A DNA stretch of 33,999 bases from Alphaproteobacteria bacterium (GTDB lineage: Bacteria; Pseudomonadota; Alphaproteobacteria; Rhizobiales; JAKIUO01). Shown one piece after another: positions 33,879 through 33,999 of the stretch. The translations under genes and the position numbers were made by a program. The stretch spans positions 1 to 33,999 of the forward strand of contig JAJRRW010000120.1 of assembly GCA_024279115.1 (NCBI GenBank), given 5' to 3'. The notes beneath the pieces were generated by a model. The model searched no databases and was not told the DNA's origin. It saw only the letters and a program-made list of their open reading frames with translations. Numbering within the stretch: position 1 is the first letter of the stretch; every line of letters starts with the position of its first letter.

Positions 33879-33999
33879 TCAAGGGGCAACGGGTTGCCAT
33901 TCTCTGTTTTGTGCAATCAGGCTGTTGGCGAGAATGATCAATTTTCGCATGACGGCGGTGAGAGCTATTTTGGCTTTTTTACCATTGTCGCGTAAGCGG
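33879..33999 (-). mobile_element. IS110-family transposase, C-terminal end
   Basis: Reading leftward from the window edge, 39 residues precede a TGA: RLRDNGKKAKIALTAVMRKL followed by IILANSLIAQNREWQ. This is the typical end of IS110-family transposases (DEDD recombinases with a C-terminal Transposase_20 domain). The rest, including the catalytic residues, lies outside the window, so intactness is unknown. IS110 members carry non-coding ends that encode a guide (bridge/seek) RNA; the 33690-33878 stretch could be such an end, but this is inference only. Confidence 0.85.

Noticed and set aside
33807-33995. 62-codon plus-strand frame at the right edge
   Set aside because: It is antisense to the IS110 transposase end, whose protein sequence is recognisable.

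Overview
The window is a stretch of an alphaproteobacterial chromosome, most likely from the Hyphomicrobiales (Rhizobiales). Inferred grounds: the rpmA - acetyltransferase - obgE - proB run, mtaB - ftsY - yciB, divergent mutM / ubiE-ubiB, a class II DAHP synthase and FlhA. Base composition looks moderate and is fairly even through the core genes; a genus cannot be named from sequence alone.

Layout. 1-4.3 kb: end of rpmA with a terminator, a GNAT acetyltransferase, obgE, proB and a HAD pyrimidine nucleotidase; the spacers carry short palindromic repeats. 4.4-6.1 kb: a basic secreted protein, a repeat-rich spacer with a 162-bp palindromic element, and a Tat-exported high-potential iron-sulfur protein. 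6.1-13.2 kb: DAHP synthase, a YbdK-type carboxylate-amine ligase, purA, a DsrC/TusE-like protein lacking the terminal cysteine, an MFS transporter and a GST-like protein with a C-terminal extension. 13.2-16.9 kb: a terminator, an AT-rich control region with an FNR-like box, a di-domain cytochrome c whose first haem motif has lost a cysteine, a NapC/NirT tetrahaem quinol dehydrogenase and a CPA2 cation/proton antiporter. 16.9-20.1 kb: a decaying area with a broken MocR-type regulator joined to a relic of a small secreted-protein gene, a membrane methyltransferase, the second 162-bp element, and the intact relative of the relic. 20.2-28.4 kb: TerC, MtaB, FtsY, YciB, MarR, MutM, UbiE and UbiB (UbiB with an apparent frameshift). 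28.4-31.2 kb: two lipoproteins, two paralogous small secreted proteins of an unrecognised family (the second frameshifted), and a SnoaL-like protein. 31.5-34 kb: flhA and, at the right edge, the C-terminal end of an IS110-family transposase.

How the genes work together. Most are housekeeping units: ribosome assembly (L27, ObgE), signal-recognition targeting (FtsY), tRNA modification (MtaB), DNA repair (MutM), ubiquinone synthesis (UbiE, UbiB), and amino-acid and purine biosynthesis. The cytochrome c / NapC pair forms a periplasmic electron-transfer unit, probably oxygen-regulated. No CRISPR array, phage block or obvious large novel system is visible. The most interesting signals are small: the palindromic element, the unusual single-cysteine haem site, the WNGP-type secreted-protein pair, the cysteine-poor DsrC relative and several periodic operator-like repeats. 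All calls come from reading the sequence; no database searches were run.
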